DNA from: Lachnospiraceae bacterium
Lineage (GTDB): Bacteria > Bacillota > Clostridia > Lachnospirales > Lachnospiraceae
Direction: 5' to 3'
NCBI GenBank assembly: GCA_017427415.1
Contig: JAFRSU010000018.1
Coordinates: 1 to 64,000 of the forward strand
DNA length: 64,000 bases
The translations under genes were made by a program, and so were the position numbers. Under the pieces are notes generated by a model. The model was not told where the DNA came from and searched no databases. It saw nothing but the letters and a program-made list of their open reading frames with translations. Below are positions 16,990 through 25,424 of the stretch, one piece after another (within the stretch, counting starts at the first letter, position 1; each line of letters starts with the position of its first letter).

Positions 16990-19900
16990 ATGACTTCTGT
17001 TTTCATAAAACTTCTAAACTTAAGTATTTCGGCAGGAATGCTGGTACTTTTGGTGTTTGTTTTCAGGCTGTTCCTGAAAAGGTACTCCAGAAGGGCTGCA
17101 TGTCTGCTGTGGATAGTTGTCGCCCTGCGTCTGATAATACCCTTTTCATTTGAGAGCAGTTTCTCTATCATGCCTTCAGGGGATTTTGTGAGTACTGTTG
17201 TTTCTGATGAGGAAAGCAGAGCTGATACAAACGTCGTTTTGGAAGACACGCCCTATATTGAGAATAATTCCAACAATGTTAGTGCATCAAATACCGATAA
17301 AACTCAAAATGAATCTGACGTTTCCGATACCAATGTAATAACCGGAGTGGATAATAATGCATTGCTCATTCAATCTATTTCCGAATATGAAAACAGAAAG
17401 ATTAATACAAATAACAACGCTGCACAAAACAGGTACTCATCAGACGATAACCGGGCATACGATATTCAATCCGCCCCCGGGTTTTTCGTCTCGGAACGTT
17501 TTTGGAAACTGCTTACATATGTATGGCTTTTTGGTGTTGCAGCAATATTACTCTATATCATTATCGGATATGTAAGAATAAAGAAACTTACAGCCGAATC
17601 CGTACCCTATGGCGAACTGGGGATAGACAACGTCTTTATCTGTAACAGGATAGATACTGCATTTATATTCGGTATCATAAATCCGAGGATATATCTTCCT
17701 GAGAGACTTGACAGGACTCAGAGCGAAAATATTGTGGCTCACGAATTAGTGCATATTAAAAGAAGGGATTATCTGTGGAAGCTGATAGGTTTTATCCTTT
17801 TAATGGTATATTGGTTTAATCCGTTGATGTGGCTTGCATATGTGCTGTTTTGCAGGGATATTGAATTTGCCTGTGATGAGCAGGTTATATCCGGAATGAA
17901 TATTGACCAGATAAAAGCCTATTCGGACACACTACTTTTATGCAGTACTGACCAAAACTTCTCCTATGGATGCCCTCTGGCATTCGGAGAGGTGGCAGTA
18001 AAAGACAGGATTAAGGCTGCATTAAGCTATAAAAAGCCGTTGTTTTGGGTTCTCGTAGCAGTGTTTATATTGTTGGTGGGAATGTGTGTATTCTTTTTTA
18101 TTAAACCTTCAGGAGACAAAAAAATTACATCTCAAAGTGAAGATAATAATAAAGATTATATCGCTATAAATAATAGTATTCCATATATACCTGATATAGA
18201 AGGATCAGAAAATAGCAGAGCGGAAGCGCTTATAGCGGACTATATGGCTGATCCTGACAAAATAAAAAATCTTACCTTCGATGAAATTCGTGCAGAATAC
18301 GGAGATGCCGGCACATATTTGTATGGCTCATGGGCGGACGTGATTGAGACTCAAAGTGGTGACAGGTTGGTAATATACTACGATGATGAAGGGAAGATAG
18401 AAGAGGTAAAACGAGAAACAGAGCCTATTTATTTTGACCCCAAGAGTATGCCTGCTAAACCTTATGAAGTGGACCCGGAAATTAGCGGAAAGAGTTACGT
18501 ATGTGTGTCGGGCTCTGCCACTCCTTATGTTGAGGATCCGAGTCCGATATTCACTATTATACTGTTTCCCGATGGAAGTGCATCGTTCTCTCAGCCGTAT
18601 ATCAGCAGTAATGCCGGGGTTGGCAGCTGGAGAATGGAGGATACTACGCTTATAATAGACTCACATAACGGATTGAATTATTTTGATATAATAGACGGAA
18701 GATTGGTATATAACCTTGAAAAAGGATCAGCAGGTTTTAGCTATTACAACATTTCAGATGGGGCTGTTTTTGAAAGAAAAGATCAATTATCGGAATATTT
18801 CGGAACGGTAAGGCTTCCGCTTGTGTCTTTTGATGAGAAGGATAATGAAAAATATCTGGATGACTGGTATGAAGCACGTTTTAACGATATAATGGTTTCT
18901 TCTTTCCACTACATGGGAGACAGTCCGTCGGAAAGAGTTTCTATAGCGTTATATCTTGGGGGTAAGTTTATTATAGATTTACCTGTATCGGGTTACGCAT
19001 GGGTAGGTGAGTATACTTTCGATGCAGACAAGTTGATACTGTCATTTGACTTTACTGAAACAGAACTTGTATTTGATATAAACGATGAAAACTGGAAGGC
19101 TGATAGTAACAGTGTTGCTTTATCTCCAAGATTTAAGGAGATCAAGTTAAATTTTAAGAAATCCAATTTGGATTTCAATCCTCACGGTGTTTATCACGGA
19201 TTGCGTGACGGAATGGTATTTACCATTGATGCGGCTATATTGCGTCCACGGACAGTTAGATTAAACCCGTATTCGAATATTGTTTACAAGAAAACGTTGT
19301 TATCTGAAAATCCATACGGAAAAGTCAATTGCTATATTTCATATGACCTTAGTGATAATATGACATTAAGCATCTCATTCTATTGGGGAGATATATTGAT
19401 GAATCGTGCAACTATGACAAGTATAGTGGGCATCCCGGATATTCAGTTAAAAACTGCTGTCGTAGACGGAAAACAAGGACTTTATCTTACTATGACACCC
19501 GGTAACAGTATACACCAAGGAAAGACACTGTACTATGCTATAGAATTTAATGATGGGATCATGACAATATCTGACACCTCAAAAAGCAATGTACTTATGC
19601 CGCATAAAATAGGAAGAGGCGTATGGAATAAAGATCTGGAATTAAATATAAAAAATGAACCGCTTGATACTTTTGAAAACGAGTTTAATCAAGTGAGAGA
19701 AATATATCAGAAGTCAGGTCCGGATGGTACATGGCTTGATTACCTGTATAGTGGTGGGTATGGATACGGAGGTTCATATTTTTATATCAGGCTTAATGAT
19801 GATAGTAATTATGAATATAATGAAGGATATTCCAGTGCACTGTTGGGGATAGGTAAATGGCATAAGGATGGAGATTTTGTCATCATGGAAGATGAGAATA

Positions 19901-20028
19901 CTGACAGGATTAACAGATTTAAAGAGATAGATGGAAAGCTTGTATTTGTGGCGGCAGGATCCTCGAACTATAAGTACCTGCAGTTAGAAGATGGTGCGGT
20001 GTTTGAATGTTTTACACTTGATAAATGA
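16990..20028 (+). CDS. BlaR1-like M56 metallopeptidase receptor (first of tandem pair)
   Basis: This 1012-residue receptor starts at the ATG at 16990, six bases after AGGAGG (an in-frame TTG at 16984 is rejected). Membrane segments are followed by an Asn/Ser/Asp-rich loop (about 70-160), the M56 site HELVH at about 251-255 with EFACDE downstream, and a last helix at about 351-371. The outer domain carries the same beta-module as receptor 2: one clear copy at about 494-598, a diverged one around 621-749, and a partial one at the C-terminus (about 913-1009, ending DGAVFECF). The first 200 bases are almost identical to the next gene. It forms an operon with blaI-3. Confidence 0.87.
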   Translation: MTSVFIKLLNLSISAGMLVLLVFVFRLFLKRYSRRAACLLWIVVALRLIIPFSFESSFSIMPSGDFVSTVVSDEESRADTNVVLEDTPYIENNSNNVSASNTDKTQNESDVSDTNVITGVDNNALLIQSISEYENRKINTNNNAAQNRYSSDDNRAYDIQSAPGFFVSERFWKLLTYVWLFGVAAILLYIIIGYVRIKKLTAESVPYGELGIDNVFICNRIDTAFIFGIINPRIYLPERLDRTQSENIVAHELVHIKRRDYLWKLIGFILLMVYWFNPLMWLAYVLFCRDIEFACDEQVISGMNIDQIKAYSDTLLLCSTDQNFSYGCPLAFGEVAVKDRIKAALSYKKPLFWVLVAVFILLVGMCVFFFIKPSGDKKITSQSEDNNKDYIAINNSIPYIPDIEGSENSRAEALIADYMADPDKIKNLTFDEIRAEYGDAGTYLYGSWADVIETQSGDRLVIYYDDEGKIEEVKRETEPIYFDPKSMPAKPYEVDPEISGKSYVCVSGSATPYVEDPSPIFTIILFPDGSASFSQPYISSNAGVGSWRMEDTTLIIDSHNGLNYFDIIDGRLVYNLEKGSAGFSYYNISDGAVFERKDQLSEYFGTVRLPLVSFDEKDNEKYLDDWYEARFNDIMVSSFHYMGDSPSERVSIALYLGGKFIIDLPVSGYAWVGEYTFDADKLILSFDFTETELVFDINDENWKADSNSVALSPRFKEIKLNFKKSNLDFNPHGVYHGLRDGMVFTIDAAILRPRTVRLNPYSNIVYKKTLLSENPYGKVNCYISYDLSDNMTLSISFYWGDILMNRATMTSIVGIPDIQLKTAVVDGKQGLYLTMTPGNSIHQGKTLYYAIEFNDGIMTISDTSKSNVLMPHKIGRGVWNKDLELNIKNEPLDTFENEFNQVREIYQKSGPDGTWLDYLYSGGYGYGGSYFYIRLNDDSNYEYNEGYSSALLGIGKWHKDGDFVIMEDENTDRINRFKEIDGKLVFVAAGSSNYKYLQLEDGAVFECFTLDK

Positions 20029-20068
20029 CCGGAGTATATAGCTAATACGTTATCTGCGGAGGGAATAT

Positions 20069-23000
20069 ATGACTTCTGTATTTATAAAACTTCTAAATTT
20101 AAGTATTTCGGCAGGGATGCTGGTACTTTTGGTGTTTGCTTTCAGGCTGTTCCTGAAGAGATATTCCAGAAGGGCGGTATGTCTGCTGTGGATAGTTGTC
20201 GCCCTGCGTCTGATAATACCGTTTTCATTTGAGAGCAGTTTCTCTATCATGCCTTCAGGGGATTTTGTTAAGGTAGATGAGGCAACAGTGGATGAAGCAT
20301 TGGTGAATGAAATAGTTGCAATTGATGCGAGTGACAAAATCTCGGATGTCCGTACTGCTGATAACTCTGTGAATTCGACAGAAAGCATATATAATGGGGA
20401 GAAAGTAGAGCATGCTTTCGACAGTGGTTATAGTGTAGAGAGGATGGAGAATTCTTCTGACAGCAGTCATATCGGTGAGCGGATTGTTGATGCGTCTGAT
20501 AGTAATTATATCCCGGATAAGACTGAGAATAATACAGCTGAAAATGTACTTACTGTAAATATGACTGCAAGCAGCGGAGTAGATGAGGTGTCCGAATCTG
20601 CCCAAATAGATATTGCACATAATAATTCATTTGAAAAACATTCAAAACCGGAAGAAGATGCAGTTTCAAACAGCAAATCTTTATTTACATGGCTTGATTC
20701 TTTAAGTCTACATACATGGGAAATCCTTGCATATATCTGGCTCCTTGGAGCAGTACTAGTATTTGTATACATGGTTATCGCTTATGCAAGGATGAGAAGT
20801 CTTACGGCAGAATCGATACCATATACTGATACGGATTTGAAAAACGTATATATCTGCGACATGATAGATTCTGCTTTTATCCTGGGAGTTGTAAAGCCGC
20901 GCATTTATCTGCCCGGTCATCTTACCGGACAACAGGTGGAGAATATCCTGGCTCATGAGCAGGTGCATTTAAAGAGAAAAGACTATATCTGGAAGTTTAT
21001 CGGTTTTGTACTTCTTATGGTATATTGGTTTAATCCGGTGATGTGGCTTGCTTATGCATTCCTTTGCAAGGATATCGAGTTCGCATGCGATGAACAGGTT
21101 ATATCGGATATGAATCCTGCACAGATAAGAGAGTATTCCGACACTTTGCTTGTATGCAGTGCTAACCGGCACTTTGTATACGGCTGCCCGCTCGCATTTG
21201 GAGAGGTGGCTGTCAAAGACAGGATAAAGGCAGCATTGAGTTATAAGAAGCCTTTGCTCTGGGTGATCATAGTGGCGTTCGTACTTCTCGTCGGAACGGC
21301 CGTGTTCTTCTTTGCAAAGCCTTCAGAGAATACAGATAATAATGATGAAAATGATAATGGTGGCAGTACTATATTAACTGAAAATCCTACCGGTACGGAA
21401 GCCGAGCCTGAAGAATATGCAGAAGAATATAAGGGCATGGGCGGACATAAATATTATAAGCTTAAAGACGGTACTTATAAGTCTGATATGTATGAAGGAT
21501 ATAACTATAAATACAAACTTGAAATAACCGGTAGAATGCCTAATGCTGCATATGATGAAATGGATGTATATCTGAGCAATCTGGAGACCATTACATTTGA
21601 GCAGGTACGGGCTGATACATTCAGCAGCGATCTAAATGCACATTTCAAGCCGGAAGAAGCTGTATGTGTTAATAGAATCCTACTTGAAGACAGTGAGGAC
21701 ATAGAAAAGAAAGAAGCGGTAAGACTTGCGGTTGAAAATCATACCGATATAGATTCTACAACCGCCTTAATGAATGCTATCTCCCGTAAATACAAAAACA
21801 AAATAGTTCATGATTTTGATTTCACATATGTAATGCCAAACGGAGTGAACTTCGGCAGAAATTTCGGGTATTCCGCAGGATTATACTTTAAAGAGTATAT
21901 ATCAAAATGGACTGATTTTGAAACAATAGTACAGGATGAAAGTCTCACTGCACCTTGGAAAAATGACAAACAAAGCGAAAACGGGTATTTTGTCATATCT
22001 ACAAGTGATGAGTATGAGGATAGCAACTGTGGTTTTAAGTTGTACTTTAAAGACGGGTATGTTCATCTGTTTGAAGTTGACGAGAAGACAGAAACCTATC
22101 TGTGGTCCGCGAGTTTAAAGGATGCATTCAAGCCGAATTTGTACAGCATACGACGTATTTTCTTCAATAAAGATATGTATGATATTTATGTTCGGTATTG
22201 TCCTTATGATATAAGAATAACGGAACCCGGTATATATAATTACAATAGAGGATACATTTTAGATCTTGACGGTGATGGAGAAGATGAAAAGCTGTTTGTA
22301 GCCAATTGTCAGTGGATGAACTACGCTGAACCTGAAAATGAAGATGACTTCAAGCATATGCTTAATTATTCTTATGATCCGAATTATTATGATTATTATG
22401 GGGATTATCCTAAAAGCTTAATTTATATAAATGGCGAGCTACAGAACGGAGAGGACAATATTGACAGAATGCATTATTATTTTACATATGCTTTTGCAAT
22501 CACTGATATTGACGTGAATGACGGAAGATATGAAATTCTTGTAAATGATGCTGAATTGAGTGATACATTCTATGTTTGGAAAGATGGAAAGTTGAGTGCC
22601 CCTAAACAGCCCTATGCCTATATCTTGAGATACTCATTTGATAAGGAAAAAAGTGTTCCCGAGGGGCTTCTTTTTTGTAACTTTAAAAATGATGGGACAT
22701 TTGTCGGTGAGGGAAGAGTCGGCTTGAAGGACTATGGCTATAGCTGGGGTTCTGACAATATTTTATGGAAGATGGATGGCGATGGAAACATAACAAGGCT
22801 GAATACAATATATGATATTTCATATTATTATGATGAAGAACATCTTGCCAAGTACTCTTCTCAGAAAGATGCTGATGAAACAAGAAACAGGATACGCGAA
22901 AATCCGGAAAGCTATTTCTGGATGCTGCAGTTAGAGCTGGATGTTGCGGTCGAGTTCGATCCTGATTCACCACATACTTATATGCCTCAAGGCTATGTTC

Positions 23001-23224
23001 TTGTTGACAAAACAGACGGAAAGAGCAAGATTCATATTACTTATATTAACAGCTTTGACGTCGATGATGTTTATAAGAAATCATCATACACCGGCGTATC
23101 CGGATGGATAGACCTTGCAGATCTGCAGGAGTATGTCAGAGATTATGATGTGGCAGGCTTAAAGGATGCCAATAAGGGTGAGTATATGGATATCCTTTTC
23201 AGCAACATAAATCACGCAGGATAA
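20069..23224 (+). CDS. BlaR1-like M56 metallopeptidase receptor (second of tandem pair)
   Basis: This 1051-residue receptor lies 40 bp after its paralogue, has its own GGAGGG site and has no BlaI gene of its own. The N-terminal 67 residues and the M56 region (HEQVH at about 296-300, EFACDE) are very close to the gene at 16990. The extracellular loop instead holds an imperfect acidic repeat of about 16 residues (for example SSDSSHIGERIVDASDS). The outer domain after the helix at about 395-415 is different and contains one calcium-loop-like motif, LDLDGDGEDE, near residue 731. Shared membrane and peptidase parts with a replaced sensor suggest two inputs acting on one repressor, BlaI-3. The signal is unknown. 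Confidence 0.86.
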   Translation: MTSVFIKLLNLSISAGMLVLLVFAFRLFLKRYSRRAVCLLWIVVALRLIIPFSFESSFSIMPSGDFVKVDEATVDEALVNEIVAIDASDKISDVRTADNSVNSTESIYNGEKVEHAFDSGYSVERMENSSDSSHIGERIVDASDSNYIPDKTENNTAENVLTVNMTASSGVDEVSESAQIDIAHNNSFEKHSKPEEDAVSNSKSLFTWLDSLSLHTWEILAYIWLLGAVLVFVYMVIAYARMRSLTAESIPYTDTDLKNVYICDMIDSAFILGVVKPRIYLPGHLTGQQVENILAHEQVHLKRKDYIWKFIGFVLLMVYWFNPVMWLAYAFLCKDIEFACDEQVISDMNPAQIREYSDTLLVCSANRHFVYGCPLAFGEVAVKDRIKAALSYKKPLLWVIIVAFVLLVGTAVFFFAKPSENTDNNDENDNGGSTILTENPTGTEAEPEEYAEEYKGMGGHKYYKLKDGTYKSDMYEGYNYKYKLEITGRMPNAAYDEMDVYLSNLETITFEQVRADTFSSDLNAHFKPEEAVCVNRILLEDSEDIEKKEAVRLAVENHTDIDSTTALMNAISRKYKNKIVHDFDFTYVMPNGVNFGRNFGYSAGLYFKEYISKWTDFETIVQDESLTAPWKNDKQSENGYFVISTSDEYEDSNCGFKLYFKDGYVHLFEVDEKTETYLWSASLKDAFKPNLYSIRRIFFNKDMYDIYVRYCPYDIRITEPGIYNYNRGYILDLDGDGEDEKLFVANCQWMNYAEPENEDDFKHMLNYSYDPNYYDYYGDYPKSLIYINGELQNGEDNIDRMHYYFTYAFAITDIDVNDGRYEILVNDAELSDTFYVWKDGKLSAPKQPYAYILRYSFDKEKSVPEGLLFCNFKNDGTFVGEGRVGLKDYGYSWGSDNILWKMDGDGNITRLNTIYDISYYYDEEHLAKYSSQKDADETRNRIRENPESYFWMLQLELDVAVEFDPDSPHTYMPQGYVLVDKTDGKSKIHITYINSFDVDDVYKKSSYTGVSGWIDLADLQEYVRDYDVAGLKDANKGEYMDILFSNINHAG

Positions 23225-23232
23225 TTCAAAAG

Positions 23233-23276
23233 AAGGGACGGTTCTGTGATTTATCTTAATCATAGAACCGTCCTTC
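23233..23276. repeat. GGGACGGTTCT palindromic repeat, short form
   Basis: AAGGGACGGTTCTGTGAT (23233-23250) pairs with ATCATAGAACCGTCCTTC (23259-23276) with two imperfect positions around an 8-base loop. It belongs to the same family as 12703-12825. It may also act as the transcription stop after the tandem receptors, but no strong T-run follows. Confidence 0.6.
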
Positions 23277-23364
23277 CGTTTGATATTTAATTGAAAATAG
23301 TAGTTGAATAAGAGGGAAATATATGTTAGCATAATGGAAGTTGGCTGAATATGATGCATGCAAA

Positions 23365-23420
23365 TGCATATAAGTCGCCAAGTTGCATGAAAAAATAAAG
23401 AAGTTGGCGACTTATGTGCA
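23365..23420. repeat. 17-bp inverted repeat of a separate kind
   Basis: TGCATATAAGTCGCCAA (23365-23381) and TTGGCGACTTATGTGCA (23404-23420) are complementary except at one base, with 22 bp between. It is unrelated to the GGGACGG family. The 333-bp gap 23225-23557 otherwise contains only the short palindrome before it and a possible 40-codon reading frame. Confidence 0.55.
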
Positions 23421-23505
23421 AAAAAAGTTAAATAATGAGAAAGATAACTATGAGTATTCTGGGATTGTTCAGAATGTCATAACTGCTGAAAATCTGTTTA
23501 AATAA
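23383..23505 (+). other. Possible 40-codon reading frame or gene remnant
   Basis: A frame opening at TTG (23383) reads KIKKLATYVQKKLNNEK and then IVQNVITAENLFK before a stop at 23503. Its composition looks coding (Lys, Glu, Asn, no rare residues), but there is no convincing ribosome binding site and no ATG, and its first part is built from the inverted repeat. It may be the tail of a lost gene. Confidence 0.2.
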
Positions 23506-23557
23506 TTGTTAGTAACCAATACAATATCTTTAATAGTTTAGCAGAGGAACGATTTTT

Positions 23558-24238
23558 ATGGATGAAAAGAAAGCTAAAATAAAAAAAGAAATAATCAGCT
23601 GGATTAAAATAGTTGCAATAGCCTTTGTAATGGCTATCATTATTACAAAGGTCATCATAATAAAAACAGAGGTGGTTTCCGGCTCGATGATCCCTGAACT
23701 GGAGATAGAAGATCATGTGATCGGTAATCGTTTGGCATATTTATTTTCAGATCCCGAGCGTGGGGATGTCATATTTTTTGAGTATCCTAAAAGTTATAAA
23801 GAGCTGGATGCCATAGATCCCGAACTGACTTTTTGCCTGGACAGAAAGCTGGGAGATACTGAGCCGAGATATCATGATGAAAGCGATATTTTTGTAAAGA
23901 GAGTGATAGGGCTTCCGGGTGAAAAGGTAGAGATAAAAAAAGGCAAGATCTATATTAATGATTCTGAGACACCTTTGGACGAGCCTTATCTGAACAGTAA
24001 ACCAAAGGGAAACTATGGTCCGTATTACGTGCCGGAGGATTGCTACTTTTGCTTGGGAGATAACAGGGATATTTCGGTTGATGCCAGAGAATGGGACAAT
24101 AACATTGATGACCCGTCATCGCCTGATTATGACCCTGACAGGTTCAGGTTTGTGCATAAAGACAAGATATACGCGAAAGCTTTGATAAAGACCATTCCTG
24201 AGTTACAATGGATTAATCATTACGATTATGAGAAATAA
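23558..24238 (+). CDS. lepB: Type I signal peptidase
   Basis: This 226-residue signal peptidase has one N-terminal membrane helix (about 14-35) and the catalytic Ser43 in VVSGSMIP. The general-base Lys is near 114 in FVKRVIGLPGEK, and the conserved GDNRDISVDAREW box comes later. It cleaves signal peptides of exported proteins at the outer face of the membrane. The length and Ser/Lys dyad fit Gram-positive SipS-type enzymes. It stands alone between the tandem receptors and the XRE-Uma2 gene. A dedicated role in processing the many secreted proteins nearby is possible but unsupported. Confidence 0.92.
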   Translation: MDEKKAKIKKEIISWIKIVAIAFVMAIIITKVIIIKTEVVSGSMIPELEIEDHVIGNRLAYLFSDPERGDVIFFEYPKSYKELDAIDPELTFCLDRKLGDTEPRYHDESDIFVKRVIGLPGEKVEIKKGKIYINDSETPLDEPYLNSKPKGNYGPYYVPEDCYFCLGDNRDISVDAREWDNNIDDPSSPDYDPDRFRFVHKDKIYAKALIKTIPELQWINHYDYEK

Positions 24239-24244
24239 AAGTTT

Positions 24245-24275
24245 GGACGGTTCTGTTACAATGGGCCGTCCTGTT
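24245..24275 (+). terminator. Terminator built on a GGACGG repeat
   Basis: GGACGG (24245-24250) and CCGTCC (24266-24271) form a short stem followed by TGTTTT. The sequence GGACGGTTCTGTTACA shows it derives from the GGGACGGTTCT palindrome family. Confidence 0.5.
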
Positions 24276-24322
24276 TTATATCTTTAGAAAGGGTAAATAA
24301 GGATAAATAACACTTAAAAAGG

Positions 24323-24366
24323 TTGACAAGTGCGGATGGATGTGTTAAACTATTATTACAATAGTT
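24323..24366 (+). promoter_or_regulatory. Promoter and palindromic operator of the XRE-Uma2 gene
   Basis: TTGACA (24323-24328), 17 bp, TAAACT (24346-24351). The palindrome AACTATT-N5-AATAGTT (24348-24366) overlaps the -10 and the start region. It is a good candidate site for autorepression by the helix-turn-helix part of the encoded protein. Confidence 0.65.
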
Positions 24367-24381
24367 CGGAGGTGCAAGCCT

Positions 24382-25269
24382 ATGACCAGAGAAGAAATAA
24401 TAGAATTAAAAGAAAAGCGCGGCTACAGTGTAGCTCAGTTATCTCAGTATTCAGGTGTGCCTGAAGGCACCATAAGAAAGATAATCACCGGGGAGTCAAA
24501 GAACCCGAGGGTAGCCACTTTAAATGCCCTTGAAAAGGTCTTGATCGGTGATGAAAATGTATACACAGGTAAAAGTTATCAGTACGATTCCCAGGCTTCG
24601 GTAAGCTTCGTATGTGAAGGCGAAGCAGAGTACAACGCCGGAAGTACGGCTTTAAATCACATGCAGGGGCAACAATCAACAGTAAGCAAAGTAAAGAAGC
24701 AGGGAGAATATACAGTAGAAGATTATATGGCTCTTCCTGACGGCGACAGAAAAGAACTGATCGACGGAGTTTTTTATGATATGGCCACACCGTTATTTAT
24801 TCATCAGGCTGTTGCAGCCTCTTTATTTTATAAAATACAAAGTTTTATCAAAGAAAATAAAGGGGATTGTATTGCTGTGATGGCACCATCTGCTGTTCAA
24901 CTTGATTGTGATGATAAAACAATGGTGGAACCGGACATCTACATTATTTGCAATCGTGATAAGATTAAAAGATTTGGTGTATATGGTGCGCCCGACTTCG
25001 TTCTTGAGGTATTATCCGATTCTACAAGAAATAAGGACCTGAAGATCAAGTCATTTAAATATATGAATGCCGGAGTCAGGGAGATTTGGTATATAGATCT
25101 TAAAACAAGGACACTCATAACTTATTATGAGGGCGATGATTATCTTCCCGCTGTTCATCAGTTAAAGGGCACTTTGGGCCTTGCGATTTATGATGGCAGG
25201 CTCGAGATCAATCTTGCAGAGCTGGGGGATATCATAGAGGAGTATTCAAAATTGACCGATCCGGAGTGA
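24382..25269 (+). CDS. XRE-type DNA-binding domain fused to a Uma2 (DUF820) nuclease-fold domain
   Basis: In this 295-residue protein, residues 1-60 are an XRE helix-turn-helix (GYSVAQLSQYSGVPEGTIRKIITG). A linker of about 55 residues leads to a Uma2/DUF820 domain (about 115-290), a PD-(D/E)XK-like fold common in cyanobacteria and Firmicutes. The putative metal-site residues are present: EPDIYII, then PDFVLEVLSDSTRNKD, and a Lys-rich LKIKSFKY. DUF820 proteins are often annotated as restriction-like endonucleases, but activity is rarely shown. GGAGGT at 24368-24373 supports the start. The palindrome at the promoter suggests self-regulation. It is monocistronic. Confidence 0.85.
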   Translation: MTREEIIELKEKRGYSVAQLSQYSGVPEGTIRKIITGESKNPRVATLNALEKVLIGDENVYTGKSYQYDSQASVSFVCEGEAEYNAGSTALNHMQGQQSTVSKVKKQGEYTVEDYMALPDGDRKELIDGVFYDMATPLFIHQAVAASLFYKIQSFIKENKGDCIAVMAPSAVQLDCDDKTMVEPDIYIICNRDKIKRFGVYGAPDFVLEVLSDSTRNKDLKIKSFKYMNAGVREIWYIDLKTRTLITYYEGDDYLPAVHQLKGTLGLAIYDGRLEINLAELGDIIEEYSKLTDPE

Positions 25270-25325
25270 TCGGCACAGTTCACAATTATTTCGAAAAGAT
25301 TTTGAAAAAGCGTTAGTTTTACATA

Positions 25326-25380
25326 TTGACAACGAGGTTTATCCGGAGTAAAATAGTATACAGGTTTAATTAGAGTAAAC
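25326..25380 (+). promoter_or_regulatory. Promoter of the LRR operon with two BlaI-type operators
   Basis: TTGACA (25326-25331), 17 bp, TAAAAT (25349-25354). Operator 1 is GTTTA-N7-TAAAA (25337-25353), with the right half forming the -10. Operator 2 is GTTTA-N7-TAAAC (25364-25380). Centres are 27 bp apart. There is no blaI directly downstream; the only blaI in this transcription unit is the third gene (27533). The operators therefore tie the secreted proteins to BlaI-4. Confidence 0.75.
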
Positions 25381-25401
25381 TTGTATGCTATTTTTTCTTT
25401 T
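25350..25401 (+). terminator. Terminator-like hairpin overlapping the LRR-operon operator
   Basis: Arms 25350-25368 and 25376-25394 pair over 19 bp with two G-T wobbles, with a 7-base loop and then a T-rich run. As at 16558, the left arm starts within the -10 region. The full stem can only form in RNA arriving from the XRE-Uma2 gene. Confidence 0.45.
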
Positions 25402-25424
25402 GCAAAAAGTTGAGGTGATATAGG

